From NCBI RefSeq assembly GCF_964204645.1, contig NC_134026.1, positions 868,001 through 932,000 of the forward strand: 64,000 bases of DNA, given 5' to 3'. The translations under genes and the position numbers were made by a program. Source of the stretch: Tubulanus polymorphus. Its lineage: Eukaryota; Nemertea; Palaeonemertea; Tubulaniformes; Tubulanidae. Below the pieces are notes generated by a model. The model saw only the letters and a program-made list of their open reading frames with translations. It was not told where the DNA came from and made no database searches. Below, piece after piece: positions 36,356-49,899 of the stretch (position 1 is the first letter of the stretch; each line of letters begins with the position of its first letter).

Positions 36356-37039
36356 TGGCGCTGTTCCAGTTGGTCGATTTTGGAAGAGTAGTTGATCTCA
36401 AGCTGGTTTTCTTATAGTTGCAATTTAGCTGCTATGATTAAAGAAGATAGCCTGTAATGACAAATTATTTCATTTAGAATTCATCATTATCATTTCCATA
36501 AAATATCAGCTTACATTTCAAGTTTGCTGGGTTCCGTATCAGTTAAAATGTTCTAAGTTCATCATGCATTTGATTTAAGCTTAGATTGTTGTGTGGGCTG
36601 TTCTTATCCGTAGATTTATGATCGAGTTGTTGATCTCAAGCTGGGCAGTTTGATGACAGGATTCAGCTGAAGAGTAAACAAAGATATCATGAAATCACAA
36701 AACATTTCATTGAGAATGAATTGAAATAATTCCATCTATACTCCATGTATATTAAGTTACCTTTTATGGTTGCTGGATTCGTTATCGGCGTGGATCATCT
36801 AAGTTGGTTGGTTGATTCTAGTTGGCTGTGCGCTGTTCCAGTTGGTAAATTTTTGACGAGTGTTTGATCTCAAGCTGGGTTTTTTCTTATAGTTGAAATT
36901 TAGCTGCAATGATTAAAAGATATCCTGTAATGACAAAGTTTTCATTTAGAATTTATCGCAATAATTTAAACTATATTAAGTTACCTTTTATGATTGCCAG
37001 GTTCATTATCGGCGAGGGTCTCCTAAGTTGGTAGTCTAA

Positions 37040-37200
37040 TTTTACATATCTTTTGTTGTTTTTTCCATGTAAATAGTCCGAAAGTTTACAATGTTTGAAT
37101 TTTGTCTAATTTTACATTTCTTTGCTTTTCTTTTCATGTAAATAGTCCGAAAGTTTACAAGGTTAAGATAATTTTGTCTAAGTTTTTCTTTTTACTTTTG
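37040..37200. repeat. Imperfect tandem duplication
   Basis: The block GTCTAATTTTACAT, TTCATGTAAATAGTCC and GAAAGTTTACAA occurs twice, about 79 bp apart, with a third weaker copy behind it. Confidence 0.65.
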
Positions 37201-38530
37201 CTTTCTCCGTGTAAAGTTTTTTCAAAATCGGAAATCGAATTACAGATATAGTTGCGTGATCGGCGGTCCATTTTACATAAATTTTCTTTTTCTTGAAATC
37301 CCAGCACATAACGGGAAATTCGGTTCCGGTGCCTTCAATTAATCTTCCAACCAGTCTGAACCGGCAAGCGTCTGATTGGGGACTTTTAATACATCGAGAT
37401 TTGGAATATCTATATTACAAGGTTGAAGATCATTTTGTACATTTTATGACTAGTTGATTAATAGTATCATATAGTGCTAACCTGCTAGTAATATTGCCCC
37501 TATAAACATTTCGATTCCCAGCTAAACTATGTTCATATAATTAAATTAACTTCATCGCCAATTAATAAACTTTTAAGAGATATGTATTCTTCCCACAGAC
37601 ATCTGTGCCCAGTGAATGGTATTCTAATCCATTTCAGTTATTTTAAATATTGCTGGTAAAAAATATATACAATGATCTTATGATTATGATAATATAACTA
37701 GCTTAACGAACCCAGAATTCCCCAAAAACCTAACTGATTCAACAGATCCCACACACATGTGGCCCAGTTAGACGCAGACAACATTGCACGATACAGTCGT
37801 CTCATCCACTGCGCTATTTTTAATAAACTTAAATTCGTTATATTGAATTAATTCTAACTAATTTTCTGATATCTAAGCGATCCATTAATTAGTAACCATA
37901 CTAGCCACAATTAATTGTCAGTCGAACAATATTTATATGGAGCCTGAAAACCTACACGAGTAGAATTTCAGATGTGGTGAATTCATCACTATTTTAATTC
38001 ATCAGAACTTAAGATAAAATTACATTTTTAGTGGTAAATTAAAATTCCCTTACCCGAATTGCAATACTATCTTTATTTCCCTTTTACAGTACACTGTGTA
38101 TAAGGATCAAAAGACCTTGTAATGACTGGACCTCCCTAGTGCGGTGCAAGACATGATGCTGGAATATAGTTTGAAGGAAAGGGGTTAGTAAAAGAGAGCT
38201 ATTAGCAAGAGGAATAAGACCTAAGTTAAGGATATCCTGTCAGAATAAGGCTCTCAATCTGACATACACAGTGAAATTGAAATATTTCCCCTCCCAAATT
38301 CAGGAATGTATTTGTGCACGTACAGTTTTGTTTTATCTCCCTTCGATCGGAAGTAAATCTGCATTAAATGATTTTGGCAATATGTATCAAAACTAACACA
38401 GCTGTATGAAGACACAATAGGTTCACTTAGATACAGATAAATAAGTAATGTGCTCAGATACACATGTATCAGCTACATTTTTGATGTCTATGTACTTGAA
38501 TTCAAAATAATTTCACATCATTGAATTTAC
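37201..38530. other. Intergenic region
   Basis: AT-rich. I see no assignable gene or strong repeat. Confidence 0.35.
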
Positions 38531-38573
38531 CTTAATTGTAGATATCTAAGCAGTACCTTAATGAGTAATTCAC

Positions 38574-38736
38574 CTTAGTTATATCCTTATTCATCCTCCA
38601 AGTTGTTTGTCCCGCGTGTTGACTAGGTAATGATGTTGTTGGAACGTCCAATGGTGCCATCGGACTGATGTTGGTAATACCACTATTATGGATGTTGGTA
38701 TCACCAGACTTCCCACCATCGGAGTTTGACTTCTGG
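38574..38736 (-). CDS. Possible internal coding exon, unrecognised
   Basis: A 163-nt open stretch bounded by a CCCTAG acceptor and a GTGAAT donor on the minus strand. It encodes Ser/Asn/Pro-rich sequence (SNSDGGKSGDTN, then SPMAPLDVPTTSLPSQH). Composition is more coding-like than the flanks, but I find no partner exon nearby, so this is tentative. Confidence 0.25.
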
Positions 38737-39126
38737 CTAGGGAAATGACAAGATGAAGAGAGCACGTTATATATTAAGTCAAAATGTTTGTCAGACAGAG
38801 CCTGACCACTGTGGTTTGAGAAAGCTTTAATTATCTCATAACCATCCCTATCATTAATAGTATTAACTATTTTTGTGCCACAGATTTATGCCAGCTCCGT
38901 TCGTGTCTGGGTTAGGTACATATACAGCCAAACCATATACCTCTTCCCCACACGATAAGTGTTTCTTGAGAACACCTGTATTTTGGAATTAGTAAAAATC
39001 AACCCCTGATATACCACTATTGCCCCAAGTTTGCTTAAAATGAGCTGAAATTAAATAGTACATAATCATTAATTAACAAGACAAAATTTGCAACTATATC
39101 TAACTTTGATAGTGGATGATGAAAAG

Positions 39127-39375
39127 ATGAAAGGCCAGGATGAGGGGTCTGAGTCAGAAATCGAAGATACAGAGTTTACGATGTATTTGAAGTACACAAA
39201 AGATGCTCGAGATTACAGAGTTCACGAATACAATATTGACGTTATCATCCGCTGCGACAAGAAAAATTGGGCAAGATTTTGGTGGAAGGGGAAAGAACCT
39301 TGGATGAAAAATAAAATTTACACAGTTTCACGGCTTAAATCGAAGTACAACCATATAGACGCTGGTAATACATAG
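39127..39375 (+). CDS. Small unrecognised open reading frame
   Basis: 82 codons from the first in-frame ATG. The product starts acidic (GQDEGSESEIEDTE) and continues with charged and aromatic sequence (RCDKKNWARFWWKGKEPW). The composition looks protein-like, and an acceptor-like TTTGATAG precedes it, so it may be an exon or a transposon remnant. No family is recognised. Confidence 0.25.
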   Translation: MKGQDEGSESEIEDTEFTMYLKYTKDARDYRVHEYNIDVIIRCDKKNWARFWWKGKEPWMKNKIYTVSRLKSKYNHIDAGNT

Positions 39376-39458
39376 TTTTAACGGCTTTACATCATATTTG
39401 ATCTAACCCGAGAGAAAGAAGTCAGCACAGAACTTCTGGCTGATAACAGCAAAGTCCG

Positions 39459-40082
39459 GTTCTCAGGGTTCCAACTGGCAGCGGCAGAGTCGGAGTTCTG
39501 TAACGTGGCCTCTTCCCAGCTAGTGGCGGGGTGCAGACGACACGGGTGTTACTACGGAGGACCCACAATCAGAGTAAGATGGGAAGCGACAAACAACTTC
39601 GGCTTTGGGGGATATCCGATCTTCAAGCATCAACACCAAAAGACAACCGGCACCCAGATGAGAGAGAAAAACTGGGTGAACAGGGAGCCCATCAGCAAGA
39701 TGCCAATGGGTAGCCTTAGGCGAAGAAACCAGCCGATTCAGACTAGAATGGACCAAACTGGGGACCCAATTGAGAATTGAGCACACCACCTAAGACAACC
39801 GACACCCAGATGAGAGAGAAAAACTGGGTGAACGGGGAGCCCATCAGCAAGATGCCAATGGGTAGCCTTAGGCAATGAACCAGCAGATTCAGACTAGAAT
39901 GGACCAAACTGGGGACCTAAAGATCCAACAGCCCCTTCAGTCGAAGAATGCTACCGCCCCCATCTCATTCTGATTGCAGGTCCCCCGTAGTAACATCCGC
40001 ATCACCAGCACTCCGCCACTAGCTGGTAAGAGGCCACATTAGTGAACTCAGACTCTGCCGCTGCCAGTTGAAACCCTGAGAT
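39459..40082. mobile_element. Inverted-repeat element of about 620 bp
   Basis: The left arm (39459-39585) and right arm (39955-40082) are inverted copies at roughly 80 percent identity by eye, sharing AACTGGCAGCGGCAGAGTC, GTGGCCTCTT, CCAGCTAGTGGCGG and GTTACTACGG. Between the arms a block of about 120 bp (GACAACCGGCACCCAGATGA ... GGACCAAACTGGGGACC) is directly repeated (about 39640-39765 and 39794-39915). No transposase is present. Confidence 0.8.
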
Positions 40083-40209
40083 TGAGAGGGCGGGGGCGAG
40101 GGATGAATGAAATGAAAGAAAAAAAAATGAAAAAACAAAAATAATATAGAAAAATAATGAAAAAAATAAAGATATAAAATATACCACACATTCATACGAC
40201 ACATATAAA

Positions 40210-40325
40210 CTCCATTCACTCCTCTTGCACACACCGCGCACACAACTCCATCCACTCCGCTTGCACACACCGCGCACACAACTCCATCCACTCCGCTTGC
40301 ACACACCGCGCACACAACTCCATCC
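40210..40325 (+). repeat. 36-bp minisatellite
   Basis: Three full copies and a partial copy of a 36-bp unit (core CTTGCACACACCGCGCACAC) starting at 40210, 40246 and 40282. Confidence 0.9.
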
Positions 40326-40499
40326 ACCGCCACCGGCGCCACGCCACCGCTCCGAAATACTCCGCGCCACAAGATCGCCAGGAAACACAGCAAAAGCTGA
40401 AGAGCTCGAGAAAACGCCATCTGATCGTGTCAAAGACTAGTACTCGATTGAACGATTGTGGAGAAATTCCGCCCGGAGCTACGATCAAATGCAAACCCA

Positions 40500-43400
40500 A
40501 ATGTAGATATTTTATTGAACGGAATTTATTATCAGTCCACGTCAGTTGAAAACCCGTTTTGATCGATGTTTTGTTGTTTATTTTAAATATAAATTAGATT
40601 TGATACCTACGGTTATTGACTAATATCTAATTGTGAGGGTTAGATTAAAGGATCGCGGTTGAATTTCCTACTCGCATGCCACAGCTCTGTCGATTCTCAA
40701 CCGTCTAGTGCTGCCCCTAAATACTGTGGCGAAAACATAAACTAATCGATTACTCTACCCGTATTTTTACGAGGCCTACGAGCAATCATCTCAACTTCAG
40801 ATAATTGCTCGTAGCTCGTAGATGAGGAGGCCTACCATTAACATATCTTGCTTAGTTTACGTCCTTCGTGTCTTGTGCTATCCTAAGACTATAGATCATA
40901 TTGGATCCATTTTCAGCGGTAGAGCGAGAATGATCCGAACAGTAAAGATTGTTCTATTTTTCTAATAACTTTCTCCACGTCAATGTTGATAGTTTAAAAA
41001 TTCAAAATACAAATTATGTTCAAATTCAGATTTCACAAACAACAACTCGTTGACCCACTGAAAGATAGCAGCAAAACAATCTCGGGTAATAAATGTTAGA
41101 ATAAAAGGTTATCTCTCAGGGCCTATGGAAAAAGTACTAATTAGCATAGGAAAGGCAGGCCTACCCATGTAGGCTTACAATATCCAACTGCCTTGACGAG
41201 AGAAGAAGAATTAGCAACATAAACAAAATCGAAAAGGAAAATATCGAAAGTGCATGATATCAAATTAACTTTATGGCTGCTCAAATTCACTGCTCGTCAA
41301 ATTCAACACCACTAAAACCGATGCCTGAAGTAGCTTGGGCTTGAAGCTCACATCACCCAGATCACGGCAAATTAGATCCGAATTTCAATTGCTAGACTTA
41401 GGGTGTGCCGGTCGAATGAGAGAGTACAACATCTCAGGGAATGTCTAGAGTTCAAATGATACTGCGTAGATTTATTCGAGTTCACGCCAAGATTCATATA
41501 TCAAACTCAAACAGTCCCATATAAATGAGCACCTGAAGACAGTCTACATCAAGGACAGGGTGGCCATTTTGCAGAATCTTGGGAAGAAATCCTTTGAGGA
41601 AGCGATGGATAAAGGCAATTACATCTAATTAAAAACATGTTTATTGAAAATATGCCTAGTTTACAATATTTCTCATTAAAAAACCAAAACCGACCCTGAA
41701 AATATATTCATTCTGCAAGGAGGTTGGTTGGCAAATTAGGTGGTATGAAATTATTGGAGATTTGGCTGTCGGAGTATGGAATCACATTATGTTTCATTTA
41801 GAAGCCGTAGGCCTACGTCGTAATACATTGACGTGTTTGTGTTCAGATTTCACATGGTCACAGTCGAATGATCGCGTGTGACGGGTGTTTATCTCAGGGA
41901 ATTCACTATGTACGCCGATTCAATTGAGTCCATTCATGCTCGTCACACAAACTAAGTCCCGTTATGATACCAGCCCTACCGTCGTGTCATATGTAGTTTT
42001 TTTATTAGAAAGCCTTCGTCTGTTTATTTTGTAAAATTATCACGAAAGTTACGAAATATTCCCATACATTACTATACCTCGGAGATAGGACGTTAACCTG
42101 GCGTAAAGCGTAGAATGATTAATTTTTGGGTTGAAACGATTTTGTGCTAACGAGCTAAACTTAGTTCAATTATCTATAAAATCTTTTAATTTGACGCTTC
42201 CACCCGTCCTATGTAAAATGAAATCATCTTGGATAGGACCCCAAGACCCCCACTCTGATTTATGCGCCCCTCTGCTCTAAATTACAGATGGATCCACCTC
42301 TGAACTTCCTACGACCATTCGTCAAATCAAAAGACGTCCCACCTTAGACTGTAAATTCGCGCTCAGTTTGGGTGCGTTTTTAGCAAAACACGAATTATAC
42401 ACACCGAGTCCCGCGTGCGGAGCTGAGAAATTTCACTCGTTTATTTCGGCCATTAATTAACCATTTCCAATTAACTAATTACGACTAAGCGCCACGCAAT
42501 AGTATGTTTATATAATGATTTACGAAATTATTCAAAATGGAGATTGATCTCGATTGTTTTTATAAAGGATCCATCGATGTGTTATTGATCGCGCAGTCGT
42601 TGGTCTTCGAGATCAATAGGAATGAATAAATGAAAACAATAGACGAGTCGTCTGGCACGAAGTAGGGGGCGACAGTTGTGACAGACGATAATAAGGAAGA
42701 TGTGATCCGATCCTGGATTGAAATAACGTTTAAAATAATTCCTAAACCTACAAAAGCTGCGCGACAGATTACTGATGAAAGGCGAAACGTGATTTAAGAC
42801 TGTAAGCACGCGACGGTATTCACAACTGATATAAATGACGACAAATGGCCGCGGGCTCGGATCGTTCTGAGATGGACGTGGCGTCGATTTAAGCGGGACT
42901 TTCCGAAGATAAAAATCACCTGCCCCTCTAAAAAATCAGACGTATGAACACACAAAAGTGCTAAAATAGACGACACTTTGTGTTTGAATTCGATAAATGG
43001 AAACCTACAGTCGTCAAACTAATACTCGACAAAAACACTTCCCATTGATACAGTTGTCTTACTACTTGAAGTAAAGATGTTAAAACCTACAACTCGTCAG
43101 AATCCGAAGATAAAGACAGTAGAATAACCACAATAGAACGTGCATGAAATAAGAATATTGCATATCACCGGCGATTTCTCGAGTAGGAGACCGAAACTCC
43201 ACGTCCTCTTAAATATAAATCCTATTGAGCTTCACTAAAATCGCCTTTGAATATACGAATTGTGTTTTTGATACACCTTATTTTGTTATATACAATATTT
43301 CATTTCATATTTTCATATGCTCAGAATATCTTTGCACAAAATAGATGGATTCATTTTCTATTTTTCGAGTTCCTTTGTCTCGTGTGCTAATTTTCCATGG

Positions 43401-45450
43401 ACTACCACTAAATACATGATTTACTAAATGAAAAACATCTTTCACTATAACAAATGTTTTTCTACGAGAAACTCGTTGTTGTAAAGATGTGTTTTGTTCG
43501 TCAAAATTTCGAAAAACTACATTTTGCTCGGGAGTAGAAGCGAAGTAAACGTTTGCATAACCGTTGATGGAACCGACAGAAAAAAGTGTCCTAAAGGTTT
43601 CCTTTAGTTTATCATTTATTGTCAACATTGCGTTTGTATCTTCGGGAATACCGTACTTAAGTTATAACAGTTTTTTTTCTTTCTGAGTGTTGAATATCTT
43701 ACATCTTATATTATTATGGTAACATACACGGGTATAAGATGCACATATGAGAGATTTAAAAGAGACTTATTTTCTATTCATTGATAAACCGCTCGCTACT
43801 GATCATAGAAAATTAGATGGTGAAAAATCCGACCGGATTTCCGAAGAATGAGAAGTCAATAAGATTAGCTCGTTCAGGGTTTACACAGCGAGTCGAAGAG
43901 CGGCCAATTTAGCGATTGAATAGAACACTCAGTTATTTCGGCTCGGTAGTTTTTAATCTGATTGACACACACAGAAGCTCTTCACCAAACGACGGATCGG
44001 AATTAATGATAGAGCCTATGCACCTTATCCGTCTAAACAGTGGTTAAATACACTGTCCCGGAGCAGACGACCGAGACGAGTACAATACAACGATAGAGAT
44101 GTGGCTTTTTAAAATGACTCGGTGCGCATTAATTAGTTACGTGTATCCCGATAATACCGGAACAGACGAAATGACCAAATATCACACTAAATGCATCGTA
44201 GATATTTGATTTGAAATTATACCAGACGTAATTGAGTTAAGAACAACAGAAATTATCTACCAAATTCCCAGTCATCGACACCTAGAAATTACGTATAATC
44301 CACATTCTGGCAAACAAATGGCTTTTTGACTGGATTTATATCTTTAAGTATATTCATTCTTATATGATTCAGGGAAAGTATCTTGGATTTGTGTCAACGG
44401 TCAGTCAGAATACGATTTTTCAGATCAGAATAAGCTAAAAATTATCATTATCCCTTTATCTGGAGAATTATGACAATATCTTTAAAATGCGTTTAAGTTT
44501 CTTTTTCAAAAGTATATAGGTGGCAATATTATTAAACCACAAGGGCCTATATACACACATTTAAGTTATTGAAAAAATATATATTCATCGTGATTGAAAT
44601 AGATGAAACGTACAAATTCTGCCATCACGAAGAATACAACATAAAAAATTTCTTCAGGTGAAGAGGATCTAGGATAACTATCTGAGAAAATTAAGAAAAG
44701 TTTATTTCTATTTTTATGCGTAGTTCTATTTATTAAAATCATGAGGCATCTTCGTCGATTTCTTTTGTCGGGACGAAACCGTAAATGGTTTACGTACAAT
44801 CAAACTTAACTAAAAATCTGTAGATTTCTTCACCTAATGCTGTTATGAATTAACGAAGAGAACCTCATCGCGAGAATATTCAAATATCTCATGCTGCGAC
44901 AACACTAAAATGAATCTTGATGAACGCATGTTTTAACGCTGTTATTGTCAATATTTATCGCGAAATTTCACAATTCATCAGATTATTCTTTTGTCGTTCA
45001 ATCACCAGCCATATTACCCGCATTCTGGTTATATTTACACCAGTACTGTTTTAGGGGACACATGTAGCTGTGCTGTCTCGGTTTTAATTCACACTAGTTT
45101 CTGATCAGATGTAATCAGACAGACTGTAGGTTCATTCTGCGGCGTCTGCGACGACGGTCCCCGCCCTCGACAGCTCATGCTCGGTTAGGTGTAAATTCGC
45201 TCTTCGCTGACTATTCATCGCCACGCTTCGTCGCCAGACCTCTGTATTCACAACGATAATGTCACCTCCTTCTGCCTCGTGATTGACACCGATTTCAACC
45301 AATCGCGAGCCGTATTCGCCTAGAATCGGTTGCTTCAATGAATTATGACAAATTATTCAATAGTGTAATTGTTTCTGGTGGTATATTAGGAAGATGTTGA
45401 CCATTTGGGGCAACACTCATCATCTACAACTTAGATAGATACGAATTATT
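40500..45450. other. Long intergenic region upstream of the T-box gene
   Basis: About 5 kb without a supported gene. A short inverted pair around AGGCCTACGAGCAAT lies at about 40770-40848. The stretch just before the T-box start (45130-45340) is GC-richer and may be promoter or 5' untranslated sequence; it includes TAGGTGTAAA at about 45186, a weak match to a T-box half-site. Confidence 0.35.
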
Positions 45451-45454
45451 TTAC

Positions 45455-48400
45455 ATGCTCTCGTCCTGCTCTGAGAAACTTCACTGGAATAAGACATCAG
45501 CGATTAGTTATAGAATGGCATCAGCTATGTATGAGGAACAATTATTCGGGCAAAGATCGAGGACCTTCCCGTTAAGTCATGGACTAGTTTCAGCAAGTCA
45601 TCAGTCGTTCCCGTTTGCAGGATTTCCGATGACACACGATCCTCTTGGATTAGGTAAGTTTTATCATCAGTTTTTTCTCGAAAATTCACTTTGGAAGGTT
45701 TGGAAAGTTCTGGTCATAAGAATAAGAAATAAGTAATGTCTGGTCTGAGCTGTAATGTGTGAATCTTTTTTCAAACAATAGAAATGATTTCCTTTAATTC
45801 TCTCTTAGATTTACATATAACGTATGATATTTTATGATATTTCGTCGATAGAATCAAATATTCAAACAAATTGACTGTAAACCAATTGATGAAGGCAATT
45901 AACTGCATCTTCGTGGTGAACCTACGTAAAATGTTGATTAGATTATTTCTGACATCTGTCACAATCTATACCCACAATTTTGCCATTACGTATATGAGAG
46001 AATAACTGTTTTGATATTTGAATGAAGAAATTCTGATGTCTAATTGATGTATTAATTTATATCTTGAATTTCAGCTCCAGGACCGCAACAATTCGGTGCG
46101 TACGCTCACATGAATATGGGTGTCACGGATCACAAACGACTTTTGCATCACGGCTCATCGCAACAAGACGAAAACAACAAAAATATCAAAATCAAACTCG
46201 AAAACAGAGAATTATGGCAGAAATTCCACGCTATTGGAACTGAAATGATCATTACAAAAACCGGGAGGTGAGTACATTTTTAGAGAGTTGTTTTAATGTT
46301 TTGCAATTCAAGCTCCAAATCGAGTTTTTTATTTTCTATCATCAAAATGGAAACATTTTGACTAAAACGATTATCTTCGGAAAGCTACATTTCAACTTAA
46401 AATAATCTTTTACGTTTTACATTGTGCTGATTCTAATACGTTTTATTGGAATCAATTAGCGCTTTGACCATTTAGGATTAACAAAGTCAAATGTGAATCG
46501 CCTTTTGTAGAAGAAAAGCGTTATTTGTAAATGAATTTAATACGTGGGATTATTAGCATTTAATCCTATTTTAAGTGGATTACAAAAGCGTGTTTGCAAA
46601 CTTCATCAAATTTTACATTGTGTGGTTTCAAAAAGTCATTAAAACGGTGGGCGGATTCGCGGCAAAGTTGGCAAATAAAATCTTCAGAAGCGAAACATTA
46701 GCACTTCAGCGGCACGCTTTAGCTCCTTTCATGCGTCGAGAACTCCGTGGGTCCTCAAGAACCTGTCGCTTTTGTAGTCTTATTATTGACATAGAAATGA
46801 AACCATCTTTGAAGATGCCCGTAAAAACGTTTCAATTACGAAACATTTATAATCCACGATGCTTTTATCCGATTTTCCTTTTTTCCATTTAATCAACGAT
46901 ATTTCGAATATCTTTTTTAGACGAATGTTCCCGACCTATAAAGTGAATCTAGAAGGACTGGAACCACACGCTAAATACATTCTCCTAATGGATATCATTC
47001 CTGTTGATGATTGCCGGTATAAATATCACAATTCGGAATGGGTAGTGACCGGTAAAGCGGAACCTCACATGCCAGGGCGACTGTATATTCACCCAGATTC
47101 ACCAGCCTCCGGAGCTCACTGGATGAAACAAACCGTCAGCTTTCAGAAATTAAAACTTACAAATAACAATCTCGACCAAAATGGACATGTAAGTTACAAA
47201 ACTTAAAATTAATTATCTTAAGATTTCTATCATCGTTATATGTAGAATTCTTATTACATGGTTCCATTTTGTTAAATATCTAATGTTCGATCTTTTTTTT
47301 TACAGATTATCTTGAATTCGATGCACAAATATCAACCTCGAGTTCACGTAGTTCAAGCTGATGATATATTCTCGATGAGGTGGAAGTCGTTTCATACTTA
47401 CGCTTTTGAGGAAACTTCGTTTATCGCCGTCACAGCATATCAGAATGAACAGGTAAATAACTTCTAATTTACCATGAAAATATCCACATCATGTATTTAT
47501 CTTATTTTGAGAAATAATTTTTGATGCAAATGGAGATTCTGTTTAAAAGATATTTTGGTTAAATTTTCGTCAATCATATCTTATGCATTTTTCAAAATCT
47601 CTCCATCCATAAATGAAATTTTGTAGAATATTTGTTGTTTCAAGCTGTCGCCAAAACTAGCGATAAATCGGCATAAATTACCTACATTCAGAAGTAATTT
47701 TGTAAAATCCTCTCACCGTGGACAATATCGGTGTCAATTTGAAGAGGTTGTCGTGTTTCCTCCGTATTGGATCAGGTGTCGACCATAGAATCAATTATTC
47801 ATTTAAATCTGTAATTATTCACACGGAGACTTAGTTTACTTCGTTTAAACCGTTGGCGATCGTTTTAAACAATAGTCAATCTGAGATAATTCCACCAATT
47901 TCCCGAGGTAAAAGATGGCTGTAATTTAGACAGAAGTTGTCACTCAACGATACCCCGGTTGAATAATTAAGACACCACTGTCTTTATTTTCAAAAGAAGT
48001 GTCAAAGATTTGCTGGAAGCATCTCGGTTCCGGGCTATACCGCATTGACCAATAGAATATCTAGTATAAACTATAATGCCTATTGTACGGCACAGATTTT
48101 CAAGGCCAATCTGTCTCTCTAATTAACTCCGCGTAATTAACTAATTTTCACACCGATCACGTAAATAGAGGTGGAACATTTTCACGGCTGAATTATGAAG
48201 TATTTTTCATAGAGGTTTTGTGAGCGTGTCAGTGTTTGTATCTTGTGTACCCAGCGGGGCATACCATATATCGCGTTAATTCCCACAAGTGAATTTGACA
48301 TTGCCATTTTTTGTTTTTCTGTCTTAAAACGCAATTAAATGGTTGAATATTTATACATTGTAGATAACTCAATTGAAAATCGACCACAATCCGTTCGCTA

Positions 48401-49394
48401 AAGGATTCAGAGATAATGGAATGGCGCGAAGAGATTGTAGATTACAATTCAAACGGTCAATTCACGATTCATCGGATTCTGACAATGATAAAGGTAAGGT
48501 TCATTATTCAATAATTGAATATTCCTATATAAGATTTGAAAACGTTCAGTGCTATTCAAATGATACAATGAAGACTATAGTTTTGGCCCTTTGTAACTGG
48601 CTTCATGATCTTTAGCTCTGTGATTTGGGCTATTTTTCAATGTTATTTAATTCATTGATTATTTTTCAGATTGCATTTCAATGGACAAGAAAAAAATGAG
48701 ACGCGAAGACGAAGATCAGGTCGACGGACACATCACATCTACGACTTGTAACGTGGGAAGTAGCGCCGAACATTTGATAAAACAAGAACCAACTCGTCTG
48801 GAACTGTCACCCGCCGGAACCAGTCCCGGTAGCGAGGGTCGTCTGAACCATTCATCGTTAACAGACAGCGAGAAATCATCCGACCATTTGAACAGTAGCG
48901 GCGATGATCTAGGATCGTGTATCATCGGCAAATCTAGTACATCGATTACTCAACCGCTTAGGCGTCAACCAAATCAGTTACTGTCACCGCAATGTCAGTA
49001 TCTACCGCAAAATTCCTGTTCGTACTTCCAGCATAGCTCGTCACCGTTTCAGTTCCGAGGAGCCGATCAGATGTACTATCCTCATCCGCCTGCTCCTAAT
49101 TGCTCGAATAATAGTTTTTTACCGGCGGTCACGACGGCCGGCGGATTTCTACAGCCTGTTCCCAGTATGAAACTACCAGCTGCTTGTCATATGTCTTCTC
49201 CAAGCGCTAATGCGTGTTCGATGACCAATACTTCACCTCATCACGGCAGCAGTCCGCCGTCTGGGTACGCGCTGACTGCAGGCTCCCAGTCGCACACTTC
49301 CATGTCGTCTTGTACTTACGTTCAACCGAATCAACATTATTCGATGATGAATTTGACGAGTAATCCACATTTCACGACCGGACCGCTCGTCTAG
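45455..49394 (+). CDS. T-box transcription factor, Tbx6/Tbx16-like (6 exons, 553 aa)
   Basis: Exons read as 45455-45653, 46075-46267, 46921-47188, 47306-47452, 48364-48493 and 48670-49394 (1662 nt, phases continuous). The T-box DNA-binding domain starts near residue 104 ([20 protein letters not shown]) and includes [60 protein letters not shown] and [11 protein letters not shown]. The pattern GAHWM...[11 protein letters not shown] plus FRDNG followed by a basic patch is closest to Tbx6/Tbx16/VegT proteins, which pattern mesoderm. Tbx2/3 or Tbx4/5 are less likely but not excluded. The C-terminal exon is a Ser/Pro/His/Asn-rich low-complexity region typical of a transactivation domain. The ATG at 45455 is used; a second in-frame ATG at 45515 could also serve. 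Long introns 2 and 4 may hold enhancers. Confidence 0.93.
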
Positions 49395-49852
49395 AAATAC
49401 TTACCGTTATAAACAGTAAATCAATGGCTGCTACAACGTTTTGTTATCACAGTATATATAAATACCAACGGAGTTTCATCGACTGCATTTTATTTATTTC
49501 GTGTATAGATTACTTATAAAAGGACTAGTGAAAACTTGAATCAACGATTGAGTATAAAAAGTTGCATTTGATAGTAATGATTAACAATGATTATATTATA
49601 TATTGTCAATGAATTAAATAATTGTTTATGGTGCTAAATATCTGTAAATAAGTTGTATATGTTATAAACTGATGTAAAACATGATACATCATTATGTGTA
49701 TAATGATTATAAATCTAAGCCCTACTATAGATACTTGTATTTTTCCTCCTCAAGACAAAACGGGATAAAAGAATGATCGGTTTTAGTTATCAACTGTATT
49801 ATAGTAGATATTGCTATATATCGGTGTAATGTAAATGTAAAACTCTCATTCA

Positions 49853-49858
49853 AATAAA
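49853..49858 (+). promoter_or_regulatory. Poly(A) signal of the T-box gene
   Basis: AATAAA about 460 bp after the stop codon, after an AT-rich 3' untranslated stretch. Confidence 0.5.
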
Positions 49859-49899
49859 TGTATGAATTAACTCGAGTTTGTCAAATAAAACAATTTCAA

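Larger units (their letters stand above)
34480..37030 (-). repeat. Tandem array of exon-like units, possible noncoding RNA gene
   Basis: About six to seven diverged units of roughly 225-450 bp. Each has, on the minus strand, an acceptor-like end (TTACAG then GATATC) at about 34520, 34963, 35300, 36110, 36450, 36688 and 36920, and a donor-like end (AAAAG then GTAAGTT or GTAACTT) at about 34601, 35020, 35920, 36757 and 36982; the copy near 36512 is degenerate. Between them lie conserved exon-like blocks with AGATCAACTACTC and GGAGATCCTCGC. Each unit has stops in every frame that I checked, so it does not look protein coding. This could be a spliced long noncoding RNA with amplified exons, or simply a decayed tandem duplication. 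Confidence 0.55.

Noticed and set aside
40002-40433. Minus-strand frame of 143 codons
   Set aside because: It is produced by the 36-bp minisatellite (repeating WSCVRGVCKRSG) and runs into the inverted-repeat element.
43305-43628. Minus-strand frame of 107 codons
   Set aside because: It begins at a non-ATG codon and has no family motif and no linked exons. It could be chance.
45132-45338. Minus-strand frame just upstream of the T-box gene
   Set aside because: It has no motif and lies where the T-box promoter or 5' leader should be.
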